A DNA stretch of 64,000 bases. Source: Rhipidocladum racemiflorum. Taxonomy: Eukaryota > Streptophyta > Magnoliopsida > Poales > Poaceae. The notes under the pieces were generated by a model. The model was not told the origin of the DNA. It made no database searches and was given only the letters and a program-made list of their open reading frames with translations. Each line of letters starts with the position of its first letter. The stretch's first letter is position 1. The position numbers and the translations under genes are program-made. The stretch is from the NCBI GenBank assembly GCA_036346355.1, contig CM070578.1:16506501-16570500 (forward strand), in the 5' to 3' direction. Of the stretch, positions 11,001 to 21,297 are shown in pieces.

Positions 11001-12738
11001 GTCGTAGTAGGGCGGAGAGCTTGTTTTCTCTACACCCGATACAGATACACGCTTGGAACATCCAAATTAAGCTAGGGTGCCGCAGATAGCAGAGACTTGT
11101 AACATCTGCCACTTGTCCGAGTGCCCCGTCAGCAAACCCACACGTGCGCTGACCTCTATGCCAAAGAGACGTATCGAAGAATATCAAGATCGCCATGGAT
11201 CCTCCAGTCTTAAACACGGGCTTTTTTGAGGATCACGCTCGCTTGACAGTTCATCTTTCCCTGTCATGTGCCTCTCGATCGGTTCTGTGTGTCTCTGCGT
11301 GGATCGTCGGCCGGCCGGCCGGCCGGCCGGCGCCTCCGTACCGACGTTGGTGGCTCATTCGGTGACGCAGGAGAGGAGATGTTAGTCGTCAGAAATCTCG
11401 CAGAAGATTTCTCGTCCTTGTGGCTACTCTTGATCTGGACGTAGCCTACTTGATTTGTGTGTCATGTTCGGCTAGATTCCTTCGAAATCGGCTGAAAATC
11501 TGGCTGCTCATTGGATCGCGTTTCGCAGGTCGTTGTCGCCATGAATTTGGTCATGGAAGTCCCCAAGTTTAACAAGTTGCAGAGATTGATCATCGATGTG
11601 CTGCTGTCGTTGTTGTTCATGGAATGTCACGGGTGCCTCTCGATTTGCGTGGTTTTCTTAGCATCGATAACCATTTCTTTTTTTTTAGAGGAAACGATGA
11701 ACCATTCCTGATATGAATAAACCTGTGCGTAGCATCGTAGAGCATATCTTCATTTTTTTTAAGAAATTAAACCTTGTAAAAAAAATCCGCCTTCAAATGC
11801 ATGGCACCAAGAAAAAGACGATTTTTTTTAAAAAAAATGGTGATTCTTTGCTCTCCATTGTTCCTTTCCAAAATTCACCTGACATTCCTACCACCAACAT
11901 CTCTGTCTTACCCAATCCTGAGAGCTCGCTGCTACAAGTCTAGAACAGCCGTATACTTGAAGCACTCCTTTCCTTTTGTACTGATGTACTGCCCAAGCTT
12001 ATACTTCAATTTATTTAGCAAGAGAGTGTCCAAAAAGGAACAAGAAAGATGAACCTTCTTTCTTCCATTATAGTTACAAGGCACGGTTCTCTCTCTCTCA
12101 GCTAGTATGCTGAATGAAGATTCAAGCACTCCCATGTTCTTGTCAAAAGAAAATGAATAATCTTGATTTTTTTCTTCTTCTTCTTCTTAAAATCTAAATG
12201 AATCAATCAAATTTCAGAAAAGACTACAAGGAAGACAAGAAATTTGGGATATCAATTGTGTTCACCACAAAGGCACAAACCACAGCTTGCACTGACAACA
12301 AAGTGATGTATCATACAACCATCACAATTTCCATTCAAGGAAACAAAAAGGATTGGGTTTGCAAGTACATATACACCCATACATGACTTCGGATCACCTG
12401 CCCTATCTACCTCCTCCTATGTGCACCAACAAAATTTTCAAAACCCGGCACATATGGAACACCTGTAAAATAGCCATCCCCAGCACGACCCTTAAACCCT
12501 AAATCCTGAACCCGAAATAAAAATGCATCGTAACCCTGGACAAATGCTTCCATCAATCATCCGTGCTCATGAGTCAAATGAGCCATTGATTTTGAAGCAT
12601 AAAAAAGAGTGTGTCTTGTGCTCTGAAGCCTGTATCAGAGAATGGTTCCTACTCCTGAATCACCGAAAACTTTGTTCCATGTGTTACACTGCCGTGGCGC
12701 AGGGTGCTGGAAGATTCGTGCTTGGGCGTGGAGCAGCT
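11001..12738. other. Intergenic stretch
   Basis: No gene recognised. A GGCC tandem run lies at about 11309-11330. The last few hundred bases before 12739 probably include the 3' UTR of the LOR gene, which is read leftwards. Confidence 0.5.
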
Positions 12739-13516
12739 TTAAGATGCGCGCATCTGGTCGAGGAGTATGACAACGGCCATGGCGAGCGCCGGCTCGAAGC
12801 CCGGCTCCACCACCAGACGGAACACGTCCGGGCCGACGGCCGCCTCCTTTCGGCAGACGGCCGCCACCCGCCGCCGCTGCTCGCCGCCCGAAGGCGAGGA
12901 GGAGGAGGCGAACACGCCGAGGCTGCGGCCGGCGTATGAGCCCTCCACGTCGTACCGGCAGCTGGGCGCGCCCCCGCCGGCGGATTCTCGCGCCGGCGAC
13001 AGATGAGCGAGAGAATTTGTCGGGCGCAGGCTCACGTGCCGCCGCGCCGTGAACCTCTTCGGCGCCGGCGCGGACGGTGACGCCGCGTCGCCGTCGTAGA
13101 TGAGCCACTCGTCCGCCAAGCTCAGTTTCTGCAAGATCACGCAGCCAGCACCGAGTCAATCAACAACTCTTCTTGCCAAAAAGAAGCAACCGAACCAACC
13201 AAGTACTCCTCCCAAGAAGCAGAGCAAATCAAGAAGGGTAATAAATAAGTAATACCTTGCGACGGATAGTGAGGAGGGCGCGGCCGTCGGCGTCCATGAG
13301 GACGACCTCGCGGGGCGAGCCGCCGCCGTAGGTCTCGACGCGGAAGACGAGGTTGCCCCTGCCGTCGAACACCGTGAACCCCTTCCCGTTGAACAGCAGC
13401 GACCGCCGCCACACCGTCAGCGCCACCGCCTCCCCCTTCTCCTCCGCCACCGCCGGAGCAGCCTTCGGCGCCGCCGCCGCGGCCGCCGCTGCAACGTTCG
13501 GGTGCACCTTTGTCAT
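12739..13516 (-). CDS. LURP-one-related (LOR, tubby-like fold) protein, two exons
   Basis: Exon 1 is 13516-13256 and exon 2 is 13128-12739, joined by a 127-bp intron with GT at 13255-13254 and AG at 13130-13129. The join is in phase and gives IRRK-KLSLADEW. Product 216 aa, the usual LOR size. After an Ala-rich N-terminus come WRRSLLFNGKGFTVFDGRGN, FRVETY, EVVLMDADGRALLTIRRK, DEWLIYDGD, CRYDVEGSYAGRSLGVF, VAAVCRKEAAVGPDVFRLVV and PGFEPALAMAVVILLDQM. The family shares the DUF567 tubby-like fold; Arabidopsis LURP1 acts in defence, but most members, including this type, have no known function. The ATG at 13516 is the first in a GC-rich exon. All landmarks are intact, so it is probably functional. 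GC is very high, as in many grass genes. Confidence 0.93.
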
Positions 13517-13650
13517 GGATGGAGGCTTGGATGCGCGTGTATCCGTGTGCAGGGAGCAGAGGAGGTCAAGGAGGCGGCGAAATTAGCAGAGAGTGGTGTG
13601 AGGCCAGCGATGACGAGGGGGTAGGAATGTAGGATAGCGCGGTGCCGTGG

Positions 13651-13657
13651 ATTTATA
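13651..13657 (-). promoter_or_regulatory. TATA box of the LOR gene
   Basis: The minus strand reads CTATAAAT here, about 135 bp upstream of the ATG at 13516. That predicts transcription starting near 13620-13630 and a leader of about 110 nt. Confidence 0.6.
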
Positions 13658-13857
13658 GCTGGGGAAGGCGCGTGGACGGAAATGCCCCTGTGGGTCCCCT
13701 GTAATTTACGGGGCGTGCCACGCTGGTGGTTGTGGGGTTTGCCTTTACGAGCATTTTGTGAGTTGTGACTTGGTGTTACCGGTGAGTTATTGTCTATCGT
13801 TTTTTTTTTAGTTTTGTTTGTAAAAAATATTATCTTCTTTTTTTTCATTCTTACTTA

Positions 13858-14117
13858 CTCCCTCCGGTTTGGTAATACCTGTCGTTTTGGACACAGTGAT
13901 GGTCAAACTTTTGAAACTTTGACTAACAATATATTTTTAAATATTTAAATTGGACACATAAAAATTATATGTGTAGACTTATCTCGAGAAGTACTTTCAT
14001 AAAATTATAATTTTATTGGGTTTTATAAATATATTATAATAAAAATTAGCGGTCAAAGTTGTGTTTTGAAGACCGTGTCGATGTCCAAAACGACAGATAT
14101 TACCAGACCGGAGGGAG
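13858..14117. mobile_element. Stowaway-type MITE, copy 1 (260 bp)
   Basis: It begins CTCCCTCCGGTTTGGTAATA and ends with its complement CCGGAGGGAG, with TA at 13856-13857 and 14118-14119. Same length as copies at 29545 and 41358; by eye about seven differences from the 41358 copy. It lies about 340 bp upstream of the LOR start codon, so it is in or near that promoter. Confidence 0.93.
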
Positions 14118-15200
14118 TACTTTTTTTTGTTTCATTGTTTTTTTTTTGCCAATTGTGGATGAGTACTTGTATACTTCTGCCTCATTCCATTCCTTCTTTG
14201 TTTGCCTGGTGAAAGTTATCTTAGGACTGGTGGGGTCAAATGGTAGAGGAGTATAGTGGCTTGGTTTACTTGAAAGTATGTCTTTTTTTTATAAAAAGAA
14301 AGAAATAGAAGGACCTTTGAGTTTTATGCACCAGCTATTTTACACTACGTGTAAAAGTATATTTGGTATTTTTTTTGATAACTAGCATATTTACCTGTGC
14401 AACTACGCTGTCGGATATTATGATACAATTCTACTTTCTATAATTAAAATACAATTATATTTGTTATATAACTCTTATATATATATATATATATGATTAA
14501 TCTGCACCGTTATATTCTGGTTCTACCTAAATAAGTGGCGGAGATCATTCTCTTTTTTTCTTTGATTAATACGATAATTTCTAGGATTTTTTTTTTCTAT
14601 TTTAGGATTATCGTGGATTTTTCTTGCTCTTAAAACGAAGTAAGTGCCTTGAATATTACCGGTTATTTATTTATGTATATGCACATATGCCCTCGTCTAA
14701 AAACTCACTTCTGCTTGCTAGACAAATTTAGCCTTTGTTGGACATCTATAGTATCTTTGCTTATTTTCCCTAAGATCTCGTCCAACATTTTTCAAAAAAA
14801 GAAGAAGATTAAACTATTTTCTTGTCTACTTTGAGGCTATCAAAATGAAACAATGCACACCAATTTTTTTTTTTTTTTGTAGTATGACAATTGGTTGGTT
14901 TAGCACATTCTCAATTCACAAATACCTCAAATTTTTTTTTTGAAGCAGAATAACCCCACCAATTTCATTGACGAAGCAGTTTGAAGCTACAACACAAATA
15001 GCTCAATAAACGCATAAATCATAGAAACTGAGCGCTGGCATTTAAGCAGACAACTATGAGGTGCCACACCGATTGGATTACCACAAGGTAGGTAAATAAT
15101 GCACACCGTGTTACCACAGATGTGAAACAAATCATGGCACAAAGCCCGTAATAATTCTTAACGAAGTAATTACGATTTATCTGCAACATACTAACATGTA
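14118..15200. other. Intergenic stretch with LINE-like 3' end
   Basis: No gene seen. 14934-15000 (poly-T followed by GAAGCAGAATAACCCCACCA) looks like the 3' end of a LINE or SINE read in reverse. A short AT dinucleotide run lies near 14478-14495. Confidence 0.4.
14383..14565. repeat. Dispersed repeat, copy 2
   Basis: Counterpart of 8581-8790, diverged by perhaps a quarter of positions, with an expanded AT run in the middle. Confidence 0.6.
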
Positions 15201-15342
15201 CTCCCTCCGGTTTGGTAATATCTGTTGTTTTGGACATCGACACGGTCTTCAAAACACAACTTTGACCGCTAATTTTTATTATAATATATTTATAAACCCA
15301 ATAAAATTATAATATTATGAAAGTATTTCTCGAGACAAGTCT
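15201..15342. mobile_element. Stowaway MITE, left part, split by the CACTA element
   Basis: It starts CTCCCTCCGGTTTGGTAATA after TA and runs to GACAAGTCT at 15342, where the CACTA terminus begins. The remaining part resumes at 27134. Orientation is opposite to copies 1 and 41358. Confidence 0.93.
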
Positions 15343-15354
15343 CACTACTACAGA

Positions 15355-15906
15355 ATGGCACATTACTATCGGTTTTTTTCGGCCATCACCGTCGGTTTTG
15401 GTGGCGATACAAAGTCCAACGACAGTGATAAGGTAGATATATCACAGTCGGTTTTTAACCGACACTAATAATACATTATCACTGTCGGTTCTTTTTACGA
15501 ACCGACTGTGATATTACACTTATCACAATCGGTTTTCTCTTAGAACCGATTGCGATAAGTATAATATCACAATCGGTTCTTATCTAGAACCGATACAAAT
15601 GATTACATTATCACAATCGGTTCAGTTGTAGAACCGATGGGGATAATAATAATATCACAATCGGTTCTTTTTTAGAACCGATTCAAATTATTACATTATC
15701 ACAATCGGTTTTTATTGAAACCGATGGGGATAATAATATTATCAAAATCGGTTCTTTATGCAAACCGATTGTGATACTGTACATATCCCAATCGGTTCCA
15801 GTAAGAACCGATTGTGATACTGTACATATCCCAATCGGTTCCAGTAAGAACCGATTGTGATACTGTACCTATCCCAATCGGTTCCAACAAATAACCGATT
15901 GTGATG
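15355..15906. repeat. CACTA subterminal repeats, left block
   Basis: More than ten copies of a palindromic unit made of TCACAATCGGTTCT and AGAACCGATTGTGATA spaced by about 20-45 bp. 15785-15880 has two nearly identical 55-bp units. Such repeats bind the TNPA-type protein in known CACTA elements. Confidence 0.9.
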
Positions 15907-16336
15907 ATGTTCTTGTCCATCGTCAGAAAATGGCCTCGCATTGACAATATGACACATTCATCACAATCCACAATATCACAGAACATATACATCACAATCT
16001 ACACACATTGCATTAAAATTAATATTGTTTACAATCAGAATGAATCGCATTCACATTCGGATAAATTTTGTTTACACTTTATGGACTAGTATTTGCTTGA
16101 ATGGTCTCTATATCTACCATCATCCGTTATAACTTCGGTACCACCGGCATAAATGGTCTCGTAATTTCTTGAGATCGGCGTTGGTTAGGCTCTTAGGTTG
16201 ATATCAATGTCCTGCAAAATAGATAGTAGTGCACTAATATATTTAAGTCTTAAATTGGAACTAAAACATGCTGATAGTATTATGCTTGTAAACAAATATC
16301 ACATAGACGATAGTGCAAATAATCTGCTCTATACCT

Positions 16337-19300
16337 TAGGAAAAAGATGTGAAGCGACCAACCAAAATCGAGGATGTGATGCATCACGTAAAAGCCGCAT
16401 AGATCATCGCACCCTTGTTGATGACACTGTGAACAAAGAAACTTAAATTAGGAGACGAATTAAAAATAGGTGTCGAAAAAAATCCTATGATAGACACTTG
16501 TACCTTGAAGCGCTTCCACTCGAGTTTGGTGCCTTGTTTATCATTGTGTCGGCCACGTTCGACAACGTAAGACATGAAAGCCCTATACATTGGAGAGATG
16601 CCATTGAGGTTAAAAATACGTAACGTAGTTCAATATGTAAAGTGTTAGGTTAGAGGAATGTACTTACTTCGCAAAACAGGCTCGATCGCATATTCCATCG
16701 GTCTATTTTCGAGCGAGTTCAACGTGTAGACCTTGTTTTGACTCGGAACAACCACAAGTAGAACCCAATGGTTGCTTATTAAGCGGTACACAATGCAAGA
16801 GAATAAGTTAATGCAAGGTTGAAGTGTGTACATGTAATTGAATTGTATAGTAGTACATACTCCTGGTGGTATGGGAAGAGAATGAAGTCCTTTTTGCCTC
16901 CTCATGCAATGCACCTTGATGTATCCTGCAAGGAACTCCGATTGATACTTAGCCATGGTCGCAGACACCATCTCGGGTCGACAAACCCGACAGGGTGTCG
17001 ACCAAATCACGCATTGCCTCATGATCCTGCAATTCATGTCAATTGTTAAAAAATATAATACAAAATCAATAAATAGTCATCGATTGAGTATGGTGCCGAG
17101 ACTCACAGCGCCAGGATCGTATGGTAGAAATATCGACGGCTTTCAAGCTGTACATAAAGTACTGAGATCCTCAAAGCGACCGAAGGTCCCATCCTCGTTG
17201 CGGTGGAATTGGCGCTCGATACTTCACTATGAAATCGTGGCGAGGCTCGTCCTCATGTGACCTATCGATGTACCATCCATGTAGGTGGCGAGTGAACAAG
17301 CCCAAAGAATTCAATTCTTGGCTTGGGAGAAAGGGCTTTCCATGTATGTACCGCTTGTGATCATCGAGTGTTCTGTGCCCTCGACAACTTTGCCTTCTTC
17401 ACGGAGGGACTCTCTGAACTACTGCTTTGTATCTTTCATCATCGTGGTAGAAGTCCTTTTTGCGCCCCACTGCGCACCATTTGTAGGCTGCAGCGTAGGT
17501 GCAGGAGGTGCAGTGCAGCGTAGGTGCGAGGTTGTGTAGCAGGGGCAGGAGCATGTGCAGCAGAGCGAGGAGCGGCGATAGTAGGAGGAAGCGAGGAGCA
17601 GGAGCGGCGATAGGAGGAGGAAGCAGGAAGCGGCGGCAGCGAGGAGTAGTACCAGGAGCGGCAGCGGTAGTACCAGCAGAGCGATAGCGATGTGAGCGGC
17701 ACGATGCGATACCGGTACTAGCGATGCTTGATAGTAGTAATCAAGCGTAGCGATAGCGATGGCAGCGATAGCGATACCGGTAGCATAGCGATGGCGATGG
17801 CAGATAGTACCCGGCGATGGCTAAGCAGCGATAGTACCGGCGAGCAGCGGCGGGAGGTGCTTGCACTACGACACCCGTCGCGGGCCACTTGATGAACGAC
17901 ATCCGTGCTTGCCCAAGAGTGGTGATATCTTCGTTAGGGGGGAACTCGAGGGCATGGGACATGTAAACATCGTGGACATAGTCCACCTGCACCCTCATGT
18001 AGCCCATCCCCAAAGGTATACCATGCACCGTGTCATCCTCCTTGCTTGGAAATGCAACCCAGCGCGCAGACTCAATCAGTATTCCGTCGTCTATCAGGAC
18101 TAGCCGGCACTAGGCAGGACCCTGCAATAAGTTATAAGCATCTTCAACAAAATCTGTGTTAAGCTTACTCATGTACCTTTTGGTCTCAAAGCAGCTTATT
18201 ACCTTGAGGTGTGGAATGCACAGTTCCTTATTGGAAGCCTTGGTGCTAGGGCGTAGCATAGGCGATGGTTGAGAATCTGATTACGGGAGAACATCGCCAT
18301 CATCTCAGCCATCATCTCACCTTTAACTCCTCCTTCAACTCCTCCTTCATCTGCGCCTAATCCGCGCCTCACGTGCTTCCCATGATCTTGCCCAGCACTT
18401 TGAAGCGCTCTCCTCTACAAAGAAGGACCTCTTCGTATACCCCGCACTGCGGCAAGCACCCGCCCTTATGATCGGGCTTCCGATTGCCGAACACAGGATG
18501 TCCCTTGACCCTTGGCTTTCAAATGCTCCTTGCTCTTTCTGCAGGCTTACCTCCTCCTGCAGTCGCAAGTATAAATTATTACTAAAATACAATGGGAATA
18601 TAATATGCAATGTACTATGTTAGATATCTTACGATGGTCGTGACGATCCAGGCGGTCGCGGGGTTTGGAATGACAATCGGCCGTCGAGGTTTTCTTCGTC
18701 CTCGCTAATACCCGATCGCGTGCGCTCCTCGCATATGTGGGAGTAAGGCATCGTTGTCCCGAAGGTTGCACACTCCTCTGCTTAGTCGCACCCACTCGCC
18801 TTCTTCCCTACATACCCACCGGAACCGAGGTGGTGCGCGTGTGTGTTACGCCTCAGTATAGCGATATTCTTCTCTCTCGGCTCCTCCGCCTCGGGCGTAT
18901 TCCTCATCCTTGCAAACTCCTCCCAAACCTCGGGTGTAACAAATGGATAACTTTGGAAGGAGTACGGTCTTTCAACACGAACTTGGCATGCATGGTCACC
19001 TGAAATGCCTCAAAGCCACACCCATTCTCTTCAAGGCGCACTGCCTCGCATTGATTTCATCTTCCTCTGGTATAATCCATTTTCCCTTAACCGTCCCACG
19101 GTCGGTTCTTACGCTGCCGCTTACTTCCTTCCTCCGGTCCTTAATTGTGATCGGCACTCGCTCCCTCACCAATTGGCCGAGAAAAGAGGAGTAGCGCCTT
19201 AAACGGCCAGACCCGTGCAAACCCCTGGCATTGAAGCGGAGCACTTGCGGCGTTCTCCCTGTGGCTCCTTTATTCGGTCCTCTGGCCTTTCTAACCTTCC

Positions 19301-19367
19301 TCGATGGGGTAGCGGGACCTTCTTCTCTCTCTGGCGTTGAGCCTGCTCTCTCTTTGCGACATTTCAA
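16337..19367 (-). pseudogene. CACTA second gene: TNPD-like domain plus C48 (Ulp1-like) peptidase
   Basis: 19367-18996 encodes a basic N-terminus then LRFNARGLHGSGRLRRYSSF and LGQLVRERVPI, as in plant transposase_24/TNPD-like proteins. 18028-17741 encodes HGIPLGMGYMRVQVDYVHD and PPNEDITTLGQARMSFIKWP, a DUF8039-like block. 17037-16337 holds a C48 cysteine peptidase domain: NHWVLLVVVPSQNKVY with the His, then GCDDLCGFYVMHHILDFGW with the Cys. This last part is cut by introns with good sites: exons end at 16504 (CAAG/GTACAAG) and restart at 16582 and 16426 after AG. The usual Asp after VY is Asn (TLNS). Stops and frameshifts occur between 17.1 and 18.9 kb, where there is an AGCGATAGCGAT low-complexity run (17500-17850). 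Role of the peptidase in CACTA biology is not known. Confidence 0.75.
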
Positions 19368-19451
19368 GTAAGTACGTATATGTCAAACCTAAACTTCATG
19401 AGAGGAAGCAATTCAAATTTCAAATAATAGAAAACAATTCACATGTCTATT

Positions 19452-19828
19452 TGTAGACCGACTAAGTGCGTGACGTACCAACGATGACTCCTAATCTCTA
19501 ATTAGGTTAGGTCCTAATCCCATTCGAGGATATGTGGTTCGAGCAAGTTCCTAAGTGTTGTACAACTCTAGAAAATTTGGCGACATCTCCCCATTTGTTC
19601 TCCAAATACACGTCTCGACAACAGGTCAAGAGGGTGTGTATTCGAAGAACACCAGGAGATCTTTGCCGAAACTTCTCTAGAGTTTGTACAACAACTTAGG
19701 AACTTGCCCGAGCCACATATCCTCGAATCCCAAAAACGTGGACAATTCGAGATCGCTTATTTATAAATATGCCATTTTAGCATACTTATAAACAAGCACC
19801 CTCGAACGGGAGACGCATAGGTTACGCA
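19452..19828 (-). repeat. Hairpin-forming leader/promoter, copy A
   Basis: 377 bp, homologous to 24637-25028, directly upstream of the C48 gene as that gene is read. It contains a long imperfect inverted repeat: 19522-19609 pairs with about 19640-19729, with CGAGGATATGTGG, GCAAGTTCCTAA and GTTGTACAA on one arm and their complements on the other. A TATTTATAAATA box at 19757-19768 would place it near the transcription start on the minus strand. Confidence 0.8.
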
Positions 19829-20337
19829 ACTAAACTCGATAATAAAGTGCGATAATATAGCATGTGTTACAAGTTTCAAATTGCAATGATGGATTGCTCT
19901 CGATTGCTATAGAAGGGTTGCTAAATTAATTAGCCGTCCAACTTCTAGATGGCCAATATATCACCGGCTATTACATCTAAAAATTTCAGGATTACAACCC
20001 TAGAACAAAGATCGCTCTAGCACGAGAAAACAACAAGTACAAAGATAGCACGTAATGAATATAGCACTAATCTAACCCTACCACAATGCATTAAGAGCAA
20101 GTGCCACCAAATTGTCGACTAAGAGCATAAAGGAATAAGCACGATCTTTGCTCGACCTAGAACAATGCATTAAGAGCAAGTGGCACCAAATTGTCACTAA
20201 GAGCGGTGTTGTTCTAGGTCTAGCAAGTTCCTTTAATGATCGATTAATCAAGCCTCATTCAAAAGCAATCATCATCGAGCTATTTACAACCAATTACAGC
20301 CCATAGTCCGAAATGCATCTTACAGTCTGGCCGAACC
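19829..20337. other. CACTA interior, no gene seen
   Basis: Non-coding. The segment AGAGCAAGTG(C/G)CACCAAATTG occurs twice (about 20095 and 20173), and an AACAATGCATTAAGAGCAAG-like block is repeated with it. Confidence 0.5.
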
Positions 20338-20825
20338 GAGTCGGCAATGGGGAGGAGCCGATGGGGACGCGCTGATTAGGGAGGAGCCGGAGGAGGCGCC
20401 GGGGAGGCGCTGGGGAATCGCCGGAGGGGAGGCGCCGGGGAGGAGCCGGAGGGGAGGAGCCGGAGGGGAGGCGCCAGTGAGGAATCGCCGGAGGAGGCGC
20501 CGGGGAGGACCCGGAGGGGAGGCGCCGGTGGGGGAGGTGGTCGAGCTAGGGTGTGGGGTGGGGGAGCCGGGGGGGGAGGCGCCACAGGGTACCCGCCGAT
20601 GGGAGGCGCCGGGGAGGAGCCGAGGGGAGGCGCCAGGGGGAATCGCCGGAGGAGGCGCCGGGGAGGACCCGAGGGGAGGCGCCGGTGGGGAGGTGGTCGA
20701 GCTAGGGTGTGGGATCGAGGAGCCGGAGGGGAGGCGCCACGGGGTACCCGCCGATGGGGAGGCGCTGGGAGGAGGCGGAGGAGGCGCCGGTGGGGAGGTG
20801 GTCGAGCTAGGGTTGTGGAATGAAT
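20338..20825. other. GC-rich low-complexity block (GGAGGCGCCGGGGAGG)n
   Basis: Imperfect repeats of GGAGGCGCCGG with GGTACCCGCCGATGGG and GTGGTCGAGCTAGGGT units, the last occurring three times. Open frames on both strands here are Gly/Arg- or Pro-rich by-products. It lies upstream of the C48 gene and its leader, as the other GC-rich block (25927-26331) lies upstream of the TNP2 leader. Confidence 0.7.
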
Positions 20826-20879
20826 TGAACGAAATCGATCTTGGCCGAAATGAATCGAGTATGCGCTAAATGAAAATGC

Positions 20880-21145
20880 TCTGGTTTTATCACGGTCGGT
20901 TAACCAAAGAGACCGATCGCAATATGTGGAGTATCTGTGTCGGTTCTATAGAAAAACCGATCGCAATATGTTGAGTATCTGTGTCGGTTCTATATAAAAA
21001 CCGATCGCAATATTTGGAGTATCTGTGTCGGTTCTATATAAAAACCGATCGCAATATTTGGAGTATCTGTGTCGGTTCTATAGAAGAACCGATCGCAATT
21101 ATACTATCTGTGTCGGTTTCCTAAACGAACCGATTGTGATGACTA
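20880..21145. repeat. Internal block of CACTA subterminal-type repeats
   Basis: Five units of about 44 bp containing GTATCTGTGTCGGTTCTATA and ACCGATCGCAATAT. They are of the same kind as the end arrays but lie in the middle of the element, between the two genes. No CACTA terminus is found beside them. Confidence 0.85.
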
Positions 21146-21297
21146 TGATCCAATTTCTATTTTTTTTTAAAACAGAGTCTTCATTCAAAAGAGTCGAATA
21201 ATTCAAATCTTTTTCAAATTTGCTATACTATAAGATCCATTTGACATATATATTCCACAAAATGCTACATTAATACAGGGAATTCTTACAACTTAAT

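Noticed and set aside
12635..13159. Longer minus-strand frame overlapping the LOR gene
   Set aside because: A different frame of the same GC-rich exon; the spliced LOR frame matches the family, this one does not.
19522..19729. miR820 precursor
   Set aside because: The hairpin resembles the idea of a CACTA-borne miRNA, but I did not find the miR820 sequence in it.
20880..21145. Regularly spaced 44-bp repeats that look CRISPR-like
   Set aside because: Units are contiguous variants of CACTA subterminal repeats with no unique spacers, in a plant nuclear context.
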